Below, piece after piece: positions 33,015-36,069 of a DNA stretch of 36,069 nt. Within the stretch, counting starts at the first letter, position 1. Each line of letters opens with the position of its first letter. Below the pieces are notes generated by a model that was not told the origin of the DNA, did no database searches, and worked only from the letters and a program-made list of their open reading frames with translations. Source of the DNA: Planctomycetota bacterium (GTDB lineage: Bacteria > Planctomycetota > UBA1135 > GCA-002686595); assembly GCA_016872715.1 (NCBI GenBank), contig VGZD01000031.1, positions 1 through 36,069 on the forward strand, read 5' to 3'. The translations under genes were made by a program, and so were the position numbers.

Positions 33015-34028
33015 TCAGGGCAGGTAGCTGCCTTGGTGGACGTGGTTCATGCCGAGCGCGGCGACGAAGGTGGTGAGCGCGAGGGTGGCCTCGCGTTCGC
33101 GGGCGGGGTCGAGGGTGAGGGCGAGGTCGTCGGAGCGTTGGGCGAGGTGGCGGACGAGGGCGCGGGTGCGCTCGGGGAAGTGGCCGGTCCAGCGATAGAC
33201 GTAGGCCATCAGCTCGCGTTCGAGGGAGCGCACGAGCTTCGAGGCGCTCATGGCCTCGCGGTCGGGCTCGGGGGCGAGGTCCTCGAAGATCGAGCGCAGG
33301 GCGCCGTCGAGTCCGTGCGGGAACTCGCTCTCGGGCTGGGCCATGTGCCCGTAGTACTCCTCGAGCGAGAAGCCGAGCTCGCCGACGTCTTCCTCGGTGG
33401 TGGTCTCGACGACGAGCGGCTCGCGGGTGCGCAGCTCCCCCATCACGCGCTCGCAGTACTCGAGCTTGGCGAGCGCCTGCGGCTGGTCGGAGTATTCGTC
33501 GCGCCAGTCGTGGCCGGGCAGCATCCACACCGCGAACGTCTCGGCCCAATCCTCGTCGGGGTGCTTCTGCGCGTACCAGCCGGGCAGGTGCCGCACGTAG
33601 CGGCGAGAAAACGGCGACGGTCGGTAGTCCTCGAGGTAGGGCTGCGTGATCGGACCGAATAGCCGCACCCACTCGCCGTCGTCGTAGAGCTTGTAGGCGT
33701 AATTGATCACGTGGCCGAGCTCGTGACGCAAGTAGCGCAGCACGTCCTGCTTGCCGTTGCCCTCGAGCATCAGGCCCTTCTTCGCGTGCAGGTCCTTGAG
33801 CGGATCCTCGGCGAGATAGAACGGGATCGCGATCGCGATCGTGCCGGTGACCACGCCCCACTCCGTCGAGAGGTACAGGCGCGGCCGCACCATCAGCGCG
33901 AGACCCTCGACCTCGCGCTGGAACTCCGCCACGACCGGTTCGAGCGGCGTGCCCTCGATCTTGAGCCCCAGATCGCGCACCGGCCGGTTCGACCAGTTGT
34001 GCTCGCGGAAGCGGTCGTCGCTCGCCAT
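33015..34028 (-). CDS. Putative zinc metallopeptidase (gluzincin-type)
   Basis: 337 residues, no signal peptide, so cytoplasmic. Zinc motif HELGH at 102-106 with a downstream glutamate E163 in WAETFAVW, the gluzincin arrangement HExxH...E. This resembles the uncharacterised zinc-binding metallopeptidase families rather than a named enzyme. Six nucleotides separate it from the TrpD-like gene, so the two form an operon; it converges on the ATP-grasp ligase. The start at 34028 has no clear Shine-Dalgarno; translation may be coupled to the upstream stop. Confidence 0.78.
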   Translation of the reverse strand: MASDDRFREHNWSNRPVRDLGLKIEGTPLEPVVAEFQREVEGLALMVRPRLYLSTEWGVVTGTIAIAIPFYLAEDPLKDLHAKKGLMLEGNGKQDVLRYLRHELGHVINYAYKLYDDGEWVRLFGPITQPYLEDYRPSPFSRRYVRHLPGWYAQKHPDEDWAETFAVWMLPGHDWRDEYSDQPQALAKLEYCERVMGELRTREPLVVETTTEEDVGELGFSLEEYYGHMAQPESEFPHGLDGALRSIFEDLAPEPDREAMSASKLVRSLERELMAYVYRWTGHFPERTRALVRHLAQRSDDLALTLDPAREREATLALTTFVAALGMNHVHQGSYLP

Positions 34029-34034
34029 CGTGCG

Positions 34035-35099
34035 TCAGGCGAGCTCGCGCAGCTGCGTGAGCACGCGCCGCGCGGCGCCGGAATCGAGGGCCTCGGATGC
34101 GGCCGACACGCCATCGGCCAGCGTCGGGGCGCGACCGGCCGCCCTGAGCACGAGCGCCGCCGAGAGCAACGCGGCACAGCGCGCGGAGCCGAGCTCGCCC
34201 GCGAGCACCTGCGACGTGAGATCGCCCGCCGCCGCGACGAGCGTCTTGTTGTCGCCCGTGCCGTAGCCCTCCTCCGGCGGCCCGAACATCGGCAGCTCCG
34301 GCTCGCTCTCGCAGTCGAGCCCGAGGTCCGCGGGCTCGACCGAGAGCGGCACCTGGAAACCCTCGGCCAGCTCGATCCCGCGCGTCTTGCGCCGCACGGA
34401 CGGAACGACGCCGCCCTCCGGTCCCTGCACGGCGATCGCGCGCGGATGGCCGAGCGCGGCGAGCACCTCGACCGCGGTTCCGAGCACCGGTCCCTGCTGG
34501 GCGCCGATCACGATCGAGCACTTGGGCGGAGCGATGAGCTTCTCGACCGTGGCGAGCGGCGTGCGCACGCCGATCTCGGCGCGCACGCGCCGCAACCCCA
34601 ACAGTCCGGGCAGGAGCCCCGACGCGGAGACGGCCGCGAAGCGCGTCTTCTCGATCCACATCTGCGCCTCGGCGGCGTCCCACGTCATCTCCACGCCGAG
34701 GTGCTCGAGCACGCTCGCGCCGGTGAGGCCGCGCTTGGGCGGCACGCATCGATCGGTCACGAGCAACACGTGCGCGCCGGCCGCCGCCGCGATCAAGCAG
34801 CCCGCCACGTCGAGCGGCGGAAACGAATCCGAACCGTCGAGCGGCGCCGAGACGCACACGAGCTCCTCCATGCCAACGCAGGGCAGGGTGGCTTGGTCGC
34901 GCGCCGCCTTGGCGAAGGCCGCGAGCTCCTCGACCGTCACGCCCTTCCAACGCAGGGCGATCAGGAAGGCCCCGACTTGGATCTCGCTCTGGGTGCCCGA
35001 GACGATCAGCTCGAACGCCCGGTAGGCCTCGTCCGGCGTCAGGTTGCGGCCATCGCGCTTGGCGGAGCCGAGCAGTCGCAGGAGGTCGCGGAGGAGCAT
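34035..35099 (-). CDS. TrpD-like glycosyltransferase-family-3 protein, degenerate active site
   Basis: 354 residues with the anthranilate phosphoribosyltransferase fold: helical N-terminal domain (LTPDEAYRAFELIVSG, AFLIALRWKGVTVEELA) and an alpha/beta body. The catalytic loops are altered: the GDGxxTFN loop reads APLDGSDSF (85-93), and the KHGNR...SS loop reads VTDRCVPPKRGLTG (114-127), lacking the HGN core. So it is unlikely to be the tryptophan enzyme; it resembles the TrpD2/YbiB type. No trp genes are nearby. I chose the ATG at 35099; the frame is open to 35198. A TAGGGT -10-like sequence lies about 75 nt upstream. Confidence 0.72.
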   Translation of the reverse strand: MLLRDLLRLLGSAKRDGRNLTPDEAYRAFELIVSGTQSEIQVGAFLIALRWKGVTVEELAAFAKAARDQATLPCVGMEELVCVSAPLDGSDSFPPLDVAGCLIAAAAGAHVLLVTDRCVPPKRGLTGASVLEHLGVEMTWDAAEAQMWIEKTRFAAVSASGLLPGLLGLRRVRAEIGVRTPLATVEKLIAPPKCSIVIGAQQGPVLGTAVEVLAALGHPRAIAVQGPEGGVVPSVRRKTRGIELAEGFQVPLSVEPADLGLDCESEPELPMFGPPEEGYGTGDNKTLVAAAGDLTSQVLAGELGSARCAALLSAALVLRAAGRAPTLADGVSAASEALDSGAARRVLTQLRELA

Positions 35100-35276
35100 G
35101 GGCAGAGCGGGGTGCGAGCAGGAGTCGGGGCCGGTCCGACGGGATGGTGGCCCATCCGAGAGGACAGGGTACCCTACCGGCACAGGCACGGTCGGCAAGC
35201 GGACCGCCGGAGGGTCCCCGCGCGCTGGGAACAGGCGTTAGGCCGACGTCGGGGCAGCCTGTGGAAAGCGACGTAA

Positions 35277-35310
35277 GAGCCAGCGCCGCAAGGACTTATG
35301 GCGCTGGCTC
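35277..35310 (-). terminator. Stem-loop after the amidohydrolase
   Basis: GAGCCAGCGCC and GGCGCTGGCTC, an 11-bp perfect stem with a 12-nt loop, 60 nt beyond the amidohydrolase stop. On the minus strand it is followed by TTACGTCGCTTTCC, weakly T-rich. Likely the terminator of the gene ending at 35371. Near-identical TGTGGAAAGCG and TGTGGAAAAGCG stretches flank it (near 35260 and 35313). The rest of the 271-bp gap shows only the TrpD-like promoter candidate. Confidence 0.55.
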
Positions 35311-35370
35311 GATGTGGAAAAGCGGTGGGTCGAGGCGGGGCGAGCGGTGGGCAGAGCGCCTGCGAACGGC

Positions 35371-36069
35371 TCAGCCGTCCGCGGGCTTGTCCGCGGGCTT
35401 GTCCGCGGGCTTGTCCGCGGGCTTTTCTTCGGGCTTCTCTTCCGGCTTGGGTGACTCGGTGGGCTTGTCGCCCGGGGTCGCCTTGGAGCCCTCGACCGGC
35501 TGCTCGTCGCTCTCGCCCTTGTCCTGTCGCGCCGGTGGCGCGAGCTGGTCGCTCGGGCGCGGGCGGATGTGGGCGTAGAACAGCTCGGCCGACTTGTCGT
35601 AGGCCAGCTTGCCTTCGACGACCGTGTACTGGACCAGCGACTGGTAGTGCATCACGTCTCCGTCGAGCACGATCAGATCGCAGTCCTTGCCCTTCTCGAG
35701 GCTGCCGACCCTGTGCGACACGCCGAGCAGGCGCGCGGGCACGATCGTGATCGACTCGAGCGCCGCCTGATCGGACAGGCCGCCGCGCACCGCGAAGCCC
35801 GCCTCGATCGGCAGGTGCAGGATGTCGCGACCGGCGATGCCGCCGAGATCGACACCGGTGGCCGAGGGGATCACGCACACCTGCACGCCGGAGCGGTGCA
35901 GGATGGCCGCGTTCTCGATGCTCGAGCCGCCGTCGCGGACGAACTGCTCTTCCTTGTCGCGGCGGTCGCGCGGAGTGACCACGGCGTAGGCGCCGGCGCG
36001 GCCGAGCTCATCCGCCACCGTCCAACCCTCGACGCAGCCGTCGATCACCGGACGGAAGCCAAAGCGCTG
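35371..36069 (-). CDS. Amidohydrolase-family protein, N-terminus cut by window edge
   Basis: C-terminal 232 residues of an imidazolonepropionase/dihydroorotase-like metal-dependent hydrolase. I read the frame past 36048 to the last base (QRFGFRPVIDGC...), so the gene continues outside. Visible: GFRPVIDGCVEGWTVADEL, a VVTP/RRDKEE segment and the end-of-barrel motif with GVSHRVGSLEKGKDCDLIVLDGD, the typical closing strand of the composite domain. It then has a tail of about 50 residues rich in Lys, Pro, Glu and Asp with four KPAD repeats. The tail is probably disordered. Substrate cannot be told from this part. Confidence 0.85.
   Translation of the reverse strand, partial: QRFGFRPVIDGCVEGWTVADELGRAGAYAVVTPRDRRDKEEQFVRDGGSSIENAAILHRSGVQVCVIPSATGVDLGGIAGRDILHLPIEAGFAVRGGLSDQAALESITIVPARLLGVSHRVGSLEKGKDCDLIVLDGDVMHYQSLVQYTVVEGKLAYDKSAELFYAHIRPRPSDQLAPPARQDKGESDEQPVEGSKATPGDKPTESPKPEEKPEEKPADKPADKPADKPADG
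35377..35424 (-). repeat. Four perfect 12-bp tandem repeats
   Basis: GTCCGCGGGCTT four times in direct tandem on the plus strand, coding (minus) for a repeated KPAD. Two diverged copies precede it in the protein (KPEE). Inside the C-terminal tail of the amidohydrolase. Short exact repeats like this change copy number easily. Confidence 0.85.

Noticed and set aside
34035-35099. Tryptophan-pathway TrpD
   Set aside because: The PRPP and anthranilate loops are degenerate and no other trp genes are nearby.
35377-35424. CRISPR-like array
   Set aside because: The 12-bp units are directly adjacent without spacers and are in frame within a coding region.

Overview
The window is one continuous piece of G+C-rich bacterial chromosome, roughly two thirds G+C by eye. 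Genes are packed tightly on both strands, and I saw no rRNA, tRNA, insertion sequence, prophage or CRISPR array. The best guess for the host is a high-GC planctomycete or a close relative; this is inference. It rests on two secreted proteins that end in the same cysteine-containing C-terminal module (a style I associate with that phylum), on a b6-type Rieske/cytochrome b unit placed next to a hydroxylamine-oxidoreductase-like octaheme protein, and on a sialic acid operon.

Layout. 1-3653 (minus): glyoxylate shunt pair, malate synthase then isocitrate lyase, with isocitrate lyase cut by the left edge. 4004-9130: a secreted protein (plus), a large secreted M28 peptidase (minus) and a thioredoxin-fold protein that lacks its cysteines (minus). 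9362-17877: the respiratory core. A Crp/Fnr regulator (plus) faces a five-gene minus-strand operon, Rieske protein > cytochrome b > octaheme HAO-like cytochrome > NapA > duplicated tetraheme NapB. A NapH-like iron-sulfur membrane protein diverges on the plus strand, and a perfect Fnr/Dnr-type operator lies in the divergent promoter region. 18088-19541 (minus): a MoaD/ThiS-like ubiquitin-fold protein paired with an Asp-box beta-propeller. 19748-24208 (plus): sialic acid operon, a NanM-type epimerase fused to an MFS transporter, N-acetylneuraminate lyase and an exo-sialidase, closed by a strong hairpin. 24434-35099: mostly single genes: POT peptide transporter, DUF6265-like secreted protein, saccharopine-dehydrogenase-like protein, archaeal-type prolyl-tRNA synthetase, cardiolipin-synthase-like phospholipase D, MOSC protein, ATP-grasp ligase, zinc metallopeptidase and a TrpD-like protein. 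35371-36069 (minus): C-terminal part of an amidohydrolase with a repetitive tail.

How the genes may work together. The most notable system is the 10.2-17.9 kb cluster. A quinol-oxidising Rieske/b6-type module is encoded in one operon with a membrane-anchored octaheme HAO-like protein and periplasmic nitrate reductase. This suggests a dedicated quinol-to-nitrate/nitrite respiratory complex that replaces the usual NapC/NapGH and NrfAH route. The idea resembles anammox Rieske/b complexes that carry HAO-like subunits, but here NapAB is attached. The sialic acid operon encodes release, epimerisation plus uptake, and cleavage of sialic acid. Several genes in the window have a GCTAnnnT element 6-15 nt before the start codon and no clear Shine-Dalgarno sequence, which suggests leaderless transcripts.
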